Assembly (NCBI GenBank): GCA_027924645.1
Contig: BSBN01001017.1
Location: 12,116,501-12,180,500 of the forward strand
Direction of reading: 5' to 3'
DNA: 64,000 bases
Origin: Cunninghamia lanceolata
Taxonomy: Eukaryota; Streptophyta; Pinopsida; Cupressales; Cupressaceae
Below the pieces are notes generated by a model. The model saw only the letters and a list, made by a program, of their open reading frames with translations, did not search any database and was not told the origin of the DNA. This document shows, piece after piece, positions 33,391 through 45,269 of this stretch (position 1 is the stretch's first letter; every line of letters begins with the position of its first letter). The position numbers were made by a program, and so were the translations under genes.

Positions 33391-34485
33391 GCTAGCAACA
33401 CGTGCCACTTTTGACCATTGATTTTTTTGAACATGATCCTAACCTTTGAGTCATTGTAATAGATCTGGTCCTTGCTCTATAAAAGGGCCATGATCTTTCT
33501 TTTGTAGAGGAGATTGAATTGTTGAAATTTTGAGCACTAAGTTTGTGATTTTTACAACTTTTGTTATCTCTCATCAAGGTTCTTTCTCAAGATCGATGTA
33601 TATGTAGATATTCTCTGTATACTTAATGGAAATGGAGCTATAGATTACTTCCTGATTGTATATCATGTGTAATCCTCTATTGATTTCTGATGTGTGATTG
33701 TGAATTGCTACATTCTCTTGAAGTGAATTTGATTTATTACATGTTGTCATCAACCATCCTTTGAAGATTCGTACTGACCATGCATAGTTGTGGATCATCC
33801 TGGTGAAGTATGGTTTAGTTTTCTTATTTTCATGACTGTATCAAAATATGTATGTGGATCATTGATGAAAACTAAGTAATTTAGGATCTTACTTTCTATA
33901 ACTCATCTTTTTATTTCATTTCATAAATAATCATAAATAATTGGAAATCATGACACATCACAAGCAAATATAGTACATACATACTTAATGATGACTTATC
34001 GAAAGCATATATAATAAACGAATGTGAATACTAATGCATTTCATGCAGGCAATCATAAATATCAGTGAATTGCATACATTAAGGCATATTTCATAATCAA
34101 TGTTAGTTCAGACATGGATAGTTTCAAAAGAACTAATCAAAGTTAAAATATCCTAAGAATCAATTTAAATTGGAGATAGTTTCAGAAGAACTAATCAAAG
34201 TTAGGATCAAATTCATATCAATTTGCACAAATCCTAACTAAATATTGTAATATTTAATATAATTGCCAAGGATATATGTAGATCGGGCATAATAGACTAG
34301 ATATTCAAGAATATTGACTAATTTTGAGGAGAACATGAACAAAAGCACATAAGTACCCCAACATGGAAAACAAGACATAACAGCCCTGAGCGATGATTAA
34401 GTAGTCAAGACATGAGAGATGGAGACTTGGGATTATGAATTCATTCTAAATTCATCATATCTTTCAAGATGAATGAACGTTTTTT
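33391..34485. other. Non-coding stretch upstream of ChrB
   Basis: There is a TATA-like ctataaaaggg at about 33477-33487 and a duplicated phrase (gatagtttcaaaagaactaatcaaagtta, in two copies at about 34117 and 34172). No LTR matching the ChrB 3' LTR is visible here, so ChrB appears truncated at its 5' end. Confidence 0.45.
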
Positions 34486-35500
34486 GTGAACTTTTATTCT
34501 TGTTGTTTTGACCAACAAACACATCAAAAAGATCAATTTGTGGTCATATTCAAGAAAAGATGGTTTCCCCAACTTTACTTTGACCATAAATTAACAAATT
34601 TTCAAAATATGTGTCAAGGAGATATGACTGTCATTGAATACTGGGAAAAATTTACTAGATTATTGAAGTATGTTCCACAATATCAGAAGGATGAGAAATT
34701 TAGAATATGGAATTTTATCATGGGCTTAAATACTCAGATTGGTGGAGAAGTGATGTCCATGAACCCACAACAATGGATCAAGTCTTTGAGAAGGCCATCA
34801 AGTAAGAGTAGAAGTTCAAATCCATCTCTATGTATCGAGAAAGATCTCGAAGGAAATTTAACTGGAGTCATCCTTCAACATCCTTCAAAAAGAGAAACAA
34901 GAATTAGGAATCTAGAGAGAGGAACCATGGTAAAAGTTCCATATTTAACAGAAATGAATCCAAGGATGGAAACATGGATTTCAATCCTAAAAAGAATGAT
35001 GATAATACCAATCGATCTTTTGGAAAGAGAGTTCCTCCTAGAGGGTGTTTCATGTGTGGAGGAGATCATTATGCCAATTAGTGCCCCACACCAAGTAAAG
35101 GGAATTCTTATGGATGCAAGCCTTTACCTTCACAAGAAATGACATTTCAACAAAAGATTCATGTTGCCCTTGATAGTCATCAAGCTGAGTATCAAGTTAC
35201 TCCTATTGAAACCTTAAGTACTCTTTTTAGAACCCCAATTTCTATTCTTATAGATGCAAAAGCAATGAAGCCAAATTAACCCTACCTCCTTTCTCCATGG
35301 AGGTCAATCTTTATGTAACACCTCTAGGATCCTATCAATGTCATTCTAGGGATGAAATGGTTATCGCAGCATAAGGTAAAAGTTGATTGTCTTTCCAAAA
35401 TAGTAGAATGCCTTGATGATGATGGAAATGTTGTCCCTATCCAAGGTTTTCAACGAGAAATGAAAATCAAGCAAATTTCCATGATTCAATTGAAAAGATA
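34486..35500 (+). pseudogene. ChrB gag and protease region
   Basis: The capsid-like gag domain is visible (FKKRWFPQLYFDHKLTNFQ, CQGDMTVIEYWEKFTRLLK). A knuckle remnant lies near 35030-35095 in another frame (CFMCGGDHYAN, then CP), followed by protease-type sequence (TPISILIDAKAM, VILGMKWLSQHKVKVDC at about 35330-35390). Frameshifts and stops occur throughout. The protease active site is not intact: the residue after the expected Asp is Ala (IDAKA). Confidence 0.8.
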
Positions 35501-35639
35501 AAAATAGAAAGGATGCTAGATGTTTGTAGTTAAAACAGAGGAAGTGAAAGATGAAGAGGAGGAACCTAAGGAAAATTCTTTTGAGAGTACCCTTTTCTTT
35601 AAGATTTTAGGAATGTATTTCTAGAAGACCTTCTAAGTC

Positions 35640-35994
35640 TACCCCCAAAAAGAGTTTTTGATTTTGCAATAGATTTAATTCCTAGTTCTGAACTGGTGTA
35701 CATAGCACCTTATCAGATGACTACTGTTGAGTTGATAGAACTGAAGGATTAAGTCTAGGAATGGTTACAAAAAGGACTGATTAGATCTAGTGTGTCACCT
35801 TGGACACTACCAGTGATCTTTGTTAAGAAGAAATATGGCACTTTACATCTTTGTATAGATTATCATATGCATAACAAAGAAACAATTAGGAACAAGTATC
35901 CCCTACCTTGCATAGATGATCTTTTTGATCAAATGCATGATACAACTGTATTTTCCAAAATTGACCTTAGATCAGGTTATCATCAGTTGAGACT
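35640..35994 (+). pseudogene. ChrB reverse transcriptase, N-terminal half
   Basis: RT fingers are clear: [52 protein letters not shown], then [15 protein letters not shown] cut at 35994. Two stops lie near 35750. The next codons of the same domain (KEEDIHKTTF) are at 44147. Confidence 0.88.
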
Positions 35995-36837
35995 TGATGC
36001 AGTAGTATCCCTAGTTCAAGAGCAATCTTCCATCAACCAAAACATTTGCATTTTAGTTTGTTTCTTTTCATTCTCCAGTTCAGTTTAGTAAATTCAGTCA
36101 ATAATAGTTTCTGTATTTTGGTCCACATTCTACCGCAGTTTCATTTCAAACCCTATGGATCTAGACTTAGCATCTAGACACATTCATGCACATCATATCC
36201 AAAACTTAGATCATTTGAATTAGGTACCAAAAATATATTTCCATCAAAAGATAGATTGTTTTCTCATAATAGAGCATCCTAAAAGTCTCAGACAATTAGC
36301 CAAAGGAGAAGACCTATAGAGCATTTCATGACTTGAAGAGCTAAATGATACATCATTCAATGTTGTTTGGATCGTAGCTAACCTTCCCTGAGATCTGCAA
36401 ACTATTCCATTCATTTACGAAGGAGTTCTATATGCTTAGGTTCGATCTATCCATGTACACACATTAGAACTCTTCATTGGAGTTTGTGATCTTCCTTGGC
36501 CGATGTGGAGGAAACTTATGTTTTGGAGATGATATATATTCATGTAATAGATGCCTAGGAAAGTAGTTGATCATTAGTTGATAGTTGATAGTTTGAAATT
36601 CTTTGCAAAGGAGCTTTAAAGCCATATCTTGTGCATATTCTGTAAATGAGGAATTAGGCTAGTGAGCCCTAATTGTAAGCCCACATGTTGCAAGTCAATT
36701 TGTACATTGAATCAATGATATACTAAATGACTAAATCTGCATTTGTATTCTATCTTTGATTTGTTTCAGTTGCGTTTACTCTATCTGGACGACCTGGACT
36801 ATTCACTTTGTGGACGCTCCTAACCGTGACTACACCA
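35995..36837 (+). repeat. ChrC 5' LTR
   Basis: The 843-bp LTR is complete from TGATGCAG to CTACACCA. It matches 41628-42327 and 42332-44141 in pieces. Confidence 0.9.
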
Positions 36838-36839
36838 AG

Positions 36840-36850
36840 TGGTATCAGAG
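36840..36850 (+). other. ChrC primer binding site (initiator tRNA-Met)
   Basis: tggtatcagag lies two bases after the LTR end. This is the standard plant PBS complementary to initiator tRNA-Met. Confidence 0.92.
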
Positions 36851-37071
36851 GGAAGTTCAAATCTTTGGGAGTGAATTGAACAAAGTTGGTGAAAGAATTC
36901 TATAAGATCTTGTTGTGAGTAGATCACCGAATCCAAGTCAGACTACTTGTGTTGTCAACTGATCGTTGATTGTGAGGCAGTTGTCACCTTGTAGCCCGAT
37001 CGCCAAATTTGAGATAGTTACACTTGATTCGAGGAAGAATGTTGCTGAGGAGAATACTTGCTATTGGTACT

Positions 37072-38620
37072 ATGGCTAGAAGAATGGATGAGATGATGGG
37101 GATGATGAAAACAATGCGAGTTTGATTATATGCTATTGAATAAGATTGAAGAAGAGGACTTACACCTCAACCTAATGTTGAAAGTCATGACGATGAAGAA
37201 TTTCAATCCATTGATCAAAATGATGTAACCCTAGGAGATGAAGAAGAAGAATCAGATCAAGTCAAGATGTTGCAAGATATTTCAAAGATTTGGCAAAGAC
37301 CAAGAGTTGATGTACCAAACTATACTAGCAATTTGAATCTTGAAGAACTAATTGATTGGACAAATGACCTAGAAGAATACTTTGAGTATGAAGAAATTGA
37401 AGATCTAGAGAAGGTGAAATTTGCAAAGACAAAGTTGAAAGGACATGCTGCTATATGTTGGAAAGAAGTTCAGTTGGATAGAAATAAAAGAGGAAAAGAA
37501 AAGATTACAAAATGGGGTAGAATGGTGACAAACTTGAAGAATTAGTTTATACCTGCTAACTATGAGTTGGAACTATTGAAGAGATTGCAAAACTTGAGAC
37601 AAAAGGAGAAATATGTGAAGGAGTACACTGAAAGATTTCATAAGATGATCATAAGGATAGGACATAGTGAAGCAAGCAAGGAGAAAGTGGCTAGATACAT
37701 CAACGGATTGAGATTAAACTTCCAAGAAGAATTGAGTTTGGTGAGAATGACAACCTTGGAAGAAGCATATTAGTTTGCCCTAAAAGTTGAAGAATAGTTG
37801 AACAAGAGGCATGATTAGAGACAAAAAGGTAGAGGAGGTAAATTTTAGAGAGAAAGAACATTTTCCAAAGGAGAGAGATCATATGCAGAGCACAACAGAC
37901 AAGAGAACACATGCAAGAAGGAAGACAGAGATAACAATGCATACTAGAGAGATGATAGAACTTTCTACCACAGAGGAAACCCTAGTCCATACTAGAGTGA
38001 AGGATACGTAAGAGAAGGAAGAGGACCTGATAGGAGAACATTTAGAGGAATCTATTTTAAATGTGGAAGAGAAGGACATAGAGAATTTGAATGTAATCAA
38101 GGGAGTACAAGCAAGAGGACAAAGAATAATGGAAGAGTAGCCTATGTGGAAGAAGAACCTATTGAATCACCTAGTTCAATTGGTAAACCTAAGAAAGGAG
38201 AATCACTTGTCATGAGAGCACTATTTCAAGCAAAGACAAATGAGGAACCACTACAGAGGAAAAGCCTATTTAGAACCAGATGCAAATCAGGAGGTAAATG
38301 TTGTAAAGTTGTAATTGATAGTGGTAGTTCTGATAATTTAGTTTTAGAGGAGATGGTGACTAAGCTAAAGATAGAAAGATTGAAAAACACTAAGCCATAT
38401 CAAATAGCATGGATTCATGATGATCATAAGGTACTGGTGAGTGAACAATGTTTGGTGAAATTTCATATTGGATCTTATCATGATGAAGTATAGTGTGATA
38501 TTATACCTATGGATGTATGCCATATTTTGTTGGGTAGACCATGGTAGTATGATAGGAAAGCTATACATGATGGAAGAAAGAATACATATACTATAACATG
38601 AAATGGAAAGAGAATTACTT
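37072..38620 (+). pseudogene. ChrC gag and protease
   Basis: A single frame starts at ATG 37072 (MARRMDEMMG) and holds the gag domain (NLEELIDWTNDLEEYFEYEE, KTKLKGHAAICW, QKEKYVKEYTERFHKM), a CCHC knuckle at about 38053-38100 (YFKCGREGHREFEC) and a retropepsin with intact DSG (VVIDSGSSDN, about 38310-38345) and HILLGRPW near 38524. About ten stops, mostly TAG, interrupt it. Related gag sequence occurs in GagG (57075 downward), so the two are of one broad family. Confidence 0.88.
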
Positions 38621-38899
38621 TGATTCCTTTGGAAGATGATCCTAAGAGTGAAGTATGTGGAAATGCTAGATCTGTTTGGTAGATGGAAGAAAATTTATGG
38701 ATGGTTTGAGACATGAGAATATGTGTTTTGCTTTGATCCCTAAGAAGCCTGAAACCCCAAAGACAAAGACTGAAGAATCACAACTAGAGGAGATAACTAA
38801 GTTGTTGATAGAGTATGAAAATAGATCATATCAGACAATGTACCTGAAGGATTGCCACCAATCAAGAGTATCAGTCATCACATGGATCTTATACCAGGA

Positions 38900-40080
38900 G
38901 TTAGTTTGCCTAACAAAGCAGCACATAGAATGACACCAGTAGAGAATGAAGAGTTGAATAGATAGATACATGAGTTATTGAGAAAAGCTTTGATCAGAGA
39001 AAGTTTGAGTCCTTGTATAGTACCTACAGTGTTAGTACCAAAGAAAGATGGAGAATGTAGGATGTGTATAGACTCTAAAGCAGTAAACAAGATCATAGTT
39101 AAGTATAGATTTCCTTTACCTAGGATGGATGACATTATGGATTGTTTGAGTGGAGCAAAATATTTTACAAAGATAGACTTGAAGAGTGGATATGATCATA
39201 TCAGAATCAGAGAGAGAAATGAATGGAAGACTGCTTTTAAGACAAATGAAGTATTGTATGAGTGGTTAGTGATGCCTTTTGGATTGACAAATGCATCAAG
39301 TACTTTCATGAGATTGATGAATGAAGTTTTGAATAAATTCTTGGGTAAGTTTGTTATTGTATATTTGGATGATATTTCAATTTTTAGTAAGACAAAAGAA
39401 CATTTGTGGCACCTACGACAAGTATTGTAGAGATTGAGAGAAGAGAAATTGTTGATAAACATCAAGAAGTGTAGTTTCATGAAGGAAGAATTGGTATACT
39501 TGGGATTTGTGATTTTTGCAAAGGGATTTAAGATGGACCTTGAGAAAGTGAGAGCAATTGTTGAATTAACTACACCGGAAAGCATTGGAGAAGTTAGATC
39601 ATTTCATGGATTACCTAGTTTCTACCAGAAGTTCATCAGAAATTTTAGTTCAGTATGTAACCTATGACTGAGACAATGAGAAGTGATAGAAAATACTTTA
39701 AGTGGACATCAAGAGAAGATAGAAGTTTTGAATTGTTGAAGCAGAAAGTGACAAAGCAACCTATATTGGCATTACCAAATTTCAATAAGGTATTTCAAGT
39801 AGATTGTGATGCAAGTGGAAATGAAATTGGAGCAATGTTAAGTCAAAAAGGTATACCTATAGCATATTTTAGTGAAAAGTTGAATGATGTAAGGAGAAGA
39901 TATTCATTTTATGATCAGGAGTTCTATTGCATAATTCAAGCCTTGAAGAAGTGGAGACATTACTTGTTGCCTAAGGAGTTTGTGTTGCATACAAATCATC
40001 AAGCTTTGGAATATTTGAATAGTCAAGGGAAGTTGAACCAGAGACATATGAGGTGGGTAGAGTTTATGTAGAGTTACACT
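38900..40080 (+). pseudogene. ChrC reverse transcriptase and RNase H
   Basis: The RT frame starts near 38930 (TPVENEELN) and includes [48 protein letters not shown] and the catalytic YLDD at 39362-39373 (intact). After a TAG at 39428 it continues to 39660. RNase H follows at 39664-40071 in another frame (FQVDCDASGNEIGAMLSQKG, YDQEFYCIIQALKKWRHYL). Frameshifts near 38700-38930 and 39660. Confidence 0.9.
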
Positions 40081-40086
40081 TTTTTA

Positions 40087-41640
40087 TTGAAGCATAGGAT
40101 TGGAAAATCAAACAAAGTTGTAGATGCACTAAGTAGGAGAAGGAACTTGTTGACAAAGATGAGGGTTGAACTGTTACGATTTGAAGAATTGAAGAACATG
40201 TATGAGGAAGATCTTGATTTTGTAGAACCTTGGAAAGCATATAAGGAACCTATTGTGATAGATAGGAGTAAGTGGTTGGACTATTTCATTCAAGAAGATA
40301 TGTTGTTCAGAGGAAACTAGTTATACATACTTAGGAGTTCAATGAGAGACAATTTGATCAAAGAGAAGACAATGGTGGATTGGGAGGACATTTTGGTATT
40401 GATAAGATAGTGGCTTTGGTAAGTGAAACTTACTTTTGGCCTCAAATACATAAGGATGTTAGGAAATTTGTGCAAAGTTGTAGAGAATGTCAAGTTACAA
40501 AAGGGAGTAGTCAGAATACTGGATTGTACAAATCATTGATACTACCGAAGAGACCTTGGGAAGACATAAGTATGGATTTCATAATGGGATTGCCAAAGAT
40601 ACTAAGAGGACATGATTCAATATTTGTAGTGGTGGACAAATTTTCAAAAATGGCACATTTCAAACCTTGTAAGAAGACAATTGATGCTGTTCATGTAGCT
40701 GACCCATTTTTCAAGGAGATTGTGAGACTGCGTGGATTACCTAAGAGCATAATTTCAGAGAGAGATACAAGATTTATTGGATACTTTTGGAAGACACTTT
40801 AGAAGAAGATGAAGACAGATTTGAAGTTCAGTTCAACATTTTCATCCATAGACTGATGGACAGACAGAGGTAGTGAATAGGATTTTGGGAAACCTGTTGA
40901 GATGTTTGGTTGGAGAGAAGACAGGAAATTGGGATTTGATTCTACCACAAGAAAAATTTACATGTAATAATTCAGTGAATAGGAGTAATGAAATAACACG
41001 ATTTAAGATTGTGATAGGAACTAACCCAAGAGGAGTAGTAGAGTTGAGAGACACCAGTATGGAAGATAAAATAAGTGTAGTTCTAAGTAGAAGAATTTGC
41101 AGGATACATGGAGATAGTGCATAAGTAGGTGAAGAAGCATTTGGAGGAGATGAATAGTAAGTATAAGCAACAAGTAGATGAGAAGAGAAGACAAAGAATT
41201 TTTAGTGGGGGATGAAGTGATGGTGTACTTGAGAAAAGAGAGATTTCTAGTTGGGATGTATAACAAGCTGAAGATGAAGAAGTCAAGACCATGCATGATA
41301 CTCAAGAAATTTGATTTAGGAAATGCATATGAAGTAGAGTTACCGAAGACATTAGGTATATTACCTATTTTCAACATTGTAGACCTATATCAGTATCATG
41401 AAGCAAGGTTCAGTGACAACATTTCAGAAAACTTGAAGAAGCAGTTACCATAACAAGCACTGGAGCAGATTTAGGACATCTTGGACAACAGAGTTGGACA
41501 CAACACTAGAGGAAGACAATACAAAGAATATCTTGTGAAGTGGAAAGGTAGGCTAGAAGAAGACTCATCTTGGATTTATCAGGCTAAGGTAGACCATCTT
41601 GGTTTTCCTCCAGTCCCAACAAAGTTGCATCAACCAAAAC
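40087..41640 (+). pseudogene. ChrC integrase and chromodomain
   Basis: The zinc-binding region is at about 40380-40500 (GGHFGIDKIV, SCRECQVTKG) and the core at about 40560-40860 (MDFIMGLP, SERDTRF, degraded GQ-TEVVN). The C-terminal domain is at 41178-41453 (GDEVMVYLRKERF). A chromodomain is at 41481-41625 (YKEYLVKWKGRLEEDSSWI). Chromodomains target chromovirus integration to heterochromatin. Several frameshifts and stops. The coding sequence runs into the 3' LTR. Confidence 0.88.
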
Positions 41641-44141
41641 ATTTGCATTTTAATTTGTTCTTTTCATTCTCTAGTTTAGTTTAGTCAATTTAGTCAATAG
41701 CAGTTTCTGTATTTTGGTCTACATTCTGCCGTAGTTTCATTTTAGACCTTGCGGAGCTAGACTTAGCATCTAGAGACATTCATGCACATCATATCCAAAA
41801 CTTAGATCATTTGAATTAGGTACTAGAAAGATATCGCTATCAGAAGATCAACTATTTTCTTAGAATAGAGCATCCTAATAGTCTTAGACAATTAGCTAAA
41901 GGAGAAGACATGCAGAGCATTTCACAACTTGTGGTGCTAAATGACACATCATTCAATGTTGTTTGGATTGTGGCCAATCTTCCCTGAGATATGCATGCTA
42001 TTCCATTCATTTATAGAGGAGTTCTATATTATTAGGTTCGACCTATCCATGTACACACGTTACAACTCTTCATTGGAGTTTGTGATCTTCCTTGGCCAAT
42101 GCAAAGGAAACTTATGTTCTAGAGATGATATATATTCATGTAATAGATACCTAGGAAATTAGTTGATAATTAGTTGATAGTTGATAGTTTGAAATTCTTT
42201 GCAAAGGAGCTTTGAAGCCATATCTTGTGTATATTCTGTAATTGAGGAATTAGGCCAGAGAACCCTAATTGTAGGCCCACATGTTGCCAGTCAATTTATA
42301 CATTGAATCAATGATATACTTAATGACATACCATCTAGACGCATTCATGCACATCATATCCAAAACTTAGATCATTTGAATTAGGTACCAGATGTTGGCA
42401 AGAGACACTGTGTAGCTTCATAAGTGTTGTCATTGATGGCAACAAAGTCTATCCCACACATCTGTAGTACGTAATATGCCTTCACCAGAAGTCAAATTGA
42501 AGAATGTTTTGGTCTAGTGAACAACAATAGTATATGTAACAAGGTCTGACAATTAGGTCCAGATCTCTCAGATGGTGTAACTCAGTAAGTTGCAGATTTG
42601 GAAAAGTCAAGAGGGGTATCATGACTACTGTACTCCAGAGATTTAGCCTCCGGTGATAAATCAAGGAAAATATATGAGCATCTGAGTATTGGGTTCTAAT
42701 CAGGCAAAGCAGATAGAGGAAGAACTGACCGATAGAGTATCAGACTTCAATCCAGATGAGTAAAAGCTATTGATCAAGCAATTTGTGGGATTATACATTG
42801 TTGGCGGACATGATTAATGACTTTTGTGCCTATGTTTTTGATACACATCACAAATCAAGCATAGATTCAGCTGACAGATTAGTAACTTGCAAATATCTTG
42901 AGTGTTCTTGTTGCCGACTAGGAAGTTGATGAGAATCCTTGATGCAGATATATATACCAGATGGATTCTAGTATGTAAGGGAGTGTGGTGAAAGAGTGAA
43001 GAAATAAGGAGTGAAGAAAAGCAGGGATAAGTGTGAGAACAATAATTCAAATCTGGTATGTGACTAAACAACAACATTAAACAGAGGAAGAATGAAGTGC
43101 ATTAGATCAATATATTGTGCCTAATCAGAAATTAACTCTTGCATATGTAGATGCTTCTCATCAGTTCAAACACTTGATTATCTTCTGTATGTTCTATAGA
43201 CAGTGAGTCTCTTGTAGGCAGTGTGCCTCTTGTGAGCAGTGTGCTCAGACAGTGAGCCCTAATTGGCAAGTGCCATTTTGTACTCCTTTATTCTTTTAAT
43301 AGAGAATACAATCTTGGGTCAGTCACCCATGGTTTTTCCCTTAACAGGGTTTTGACGTAAAAATCCTTGTGTTATGTGTGTTGGTTCTATTTCTACTCTT
43401 ATGATTACATATGCTTTCATGTATTGGTATAACACTAAATATTAAGATAACAAAAGAAAAGAAAGTTAAGGAAATTTTGAGATAACTGATTTAGCCCCCC
43501 TCTCAGTTATCTGCCTTGTTTCCAACAACAGAAAGATAAAGCTATCAGAAGATTGACTATTTTCTCTGTATAGAGCATCCTAACAGTCTTAGACAATCAG
43601 CTAAAGGAGAAGACCTATGGAACATTTCATGACTTACAGAGCTAAATGACACATCATTCAATGTTGTTTGGATCGTCGTTGACCTTCCCTGAGATCCACA
43701 TGCTATTCCATTCATTTGTGGAGGAGTTCTATATGATTGGGTTCGACCTATCCGTGTACACACGTTACAACTCTTCATTGGAGTTTGTGATCTTCCTTGG
43801 CCGACGTGGAGGAAACTTATGTTCTAGAGATGATATACATTCATGTAATAGATGCCTAGGAAAGTAGTTGATCATTAGTTGATAATTGATAGTTTGAAAT
43901 TCTTTGCAAAGGAGCTTCAAAGCCATATCTTGTGCATAATTTGTAATTGAGGAATCAGGCCAGTGAGCCCTAATTGTAAGGCCACATGTTGCTGATCAAT
44001 TTGTACATTGAATCAATAATATACTGAATGACTAAATCTACATTTGCATTCTATAATTGAGTTATTTCCATTATGTTTAATACTCTAGCTAGACGACCTA
44101 GACTGTTCACTTTGTGGACCCTCCTAACCGTGACTACACCA
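41628..44141 (+). repeat. ChrC 3' end: two partial LTRs in tandem
   Basis: Segment one (41628-42327) matches the 5' LTR from its base 37 but lacks the last ~105 bp. Segment two restarts at 42332 near LTR position 176 (catctagacgcattcatgc) and runs to the true end at 44141, interrupted by SoloL. The junction (aatgac/ata/ccatctagac) shows no intervening internal sequence. The first ~35 bp of the 3' LTR are unrecognisable. Confidence 0.8.
42393..43527 (+). mobile_element. SoloL: copia-type solo LTR in the ChrC 3' LTR
   Basis: The 1135-bp insertion runs TGTTGGCAAG to TTTCCAACA and is flanked by ccaga (42388-42392) and acaga (43528-43532), a 5-bp TSD with one mismatch. Removing it restores the continuous ChrC LTR phrase ggtaccagaaagata. 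A TATA-like tatatatacc lies near 42949, and copia-type R/U5 sequence (cttaacagggttttgacg) near 43342 gives + orientation. Confidence 0.85.
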
Positions 44142-44146
44142 AGACT

Positions 44147-45130
44147 AAAGGAAGAAGATATTCACAAGACAACATTTTGAACAAGGTATGGACTTTATGA
44201 GTTCACTGTCTTACCTTTTTCTTTGACCAATGCTCCAGCAGCATTTATGAATTTGATGAACAATGTTTTTAGAGTCTGTCTGGACAAATTTGTTATGGTG
44301 TTTTTATATAATATTTTAATCTACTCTCGTAATGAGGAGGAACACCAACAACACTTGCAGATAGTCCTGCAATGACTCAGGGAGCATAAACTTTATGGAA
44401 AGCTATCCAAATGTACCTTCTTTCAAAAAGAGGTGCAATATTTGGGTCATATCATATCAACTAAAGGAATTGTTGTAGATCCATCAGAGGCCGACTCCTA
44501 AGAACTGCATTAAGTGCAAAGTTTTATGGGATTAGTAGGGTATTACAGGAAGTTCGTTTTGAACTTTTCTAGAATTGCCCATCCTATCACTTCCGTGTTG
44601 AGAAAAAGAAAGAGATTTGAATGGTATGACAAGTGTGAAGAATCTTTTAATATTCTTAATAGGAAATTGACTTCAGCACCAATTCTTAAAGAGTCAGACC
44701 CAGAGGGTCATTTTGTTGTTGTAACTAACACTTCAGGAGAAGGGTTAGGAGGAGTCCTCATGCAAGAAGACCAAGTGGTGGCCTATGAGTCTAGGAAGTT
44801 ATTACCCTATGAGTAGAATTATGCCCCTCATGATTTGGAATTAGCAGCAATTGTGCATACTCTTTAAGTATGGAGGCATTATTTGTGGGAAAACAATTTG
44901 AACTAAAATTTGATAATAAAGGCTTGAAGTATATCTTCATGCAACCTAACTTTAATGCCCGAAAAAGAAGATGGTTAGAGCGCATATTTGACAATGATTT
45001 TGAGGTTAACTATATTAAGGGTAAGGAAAATTGAGTGGTTGATGCCTTGAGTTGAAGAAGGCACATATCGACAATAGTATCAGTGCACTCTGATTTTAGA
45101 GCTCAAATATTGAAGAATTTGACCGGTGAT
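44147..45130 (+). pseudogene. ChrB reverse transcriptase C-terminal part and RNase H
   Basis: KEEDIHKTTF and [19 protein letters not shown] continue the RT. The catalytic box reads FLYNILIYS in place of a DD motif, so RT is dead. Then CTFFQKEVQYLGHIIS, QSFMGLVGYYRKFVLNFSRI and RNase H (HFVVVTNTSGEGLGGVLMQE) with LPYE and a TAG. Confidence 0.88.
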
Positions 45131-45269
45131 GAATATTATGAGAAAAATTTGAAAGCTCTAATAGAAAATCCTCAAGATACAAGGTATGATGGATTTTATT
45201 TTGAACCTGATGGGTTAGTGAGATTCAATAACCAAATATATGTTCTGAATTAGGGAGATTTAAGAAGAA

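Larger units (their letters stand above)
34486..35994 (+). mobile_element. ChrB, left segment: 5'-truncated chromovirus-like Ty3/gypsy element
   Basis: It begins inside the gag domain with no LTR or PBS upstream and ends inside RT at 35994, where ChrC is inserted (TSD agact 35990-35994). Coding resumes at 44142 with the same five bases. Confidence 0.88.
35995..44141 (+). mobile_element. ChrC: chromovirus inserted into ChrB RT
   Basis: The 8147-bp insertion runs TGATGCAG to ACTACACCA and is flanked by agact (35990-35994, 44142-44146). It has 5' LTR, tRNA-Met PBS, gag, protease, RT, RNase H, integrase with C-terminal chromodomain and an irregular 3' end of two partial LTRs in tandem. SoloL (42393-43527) sits inside the second partial LTR. 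All ORFs are broken by frameshifts and stops. Confidence 0.92.

Noticed and set aside
33477..33487. TATA-like element as promoter of a host gene
   Set aside because: No intact ORF follows; only a truncated chromovirus gag about 1 kb downstream. Kept as a note, not as a promoter call.
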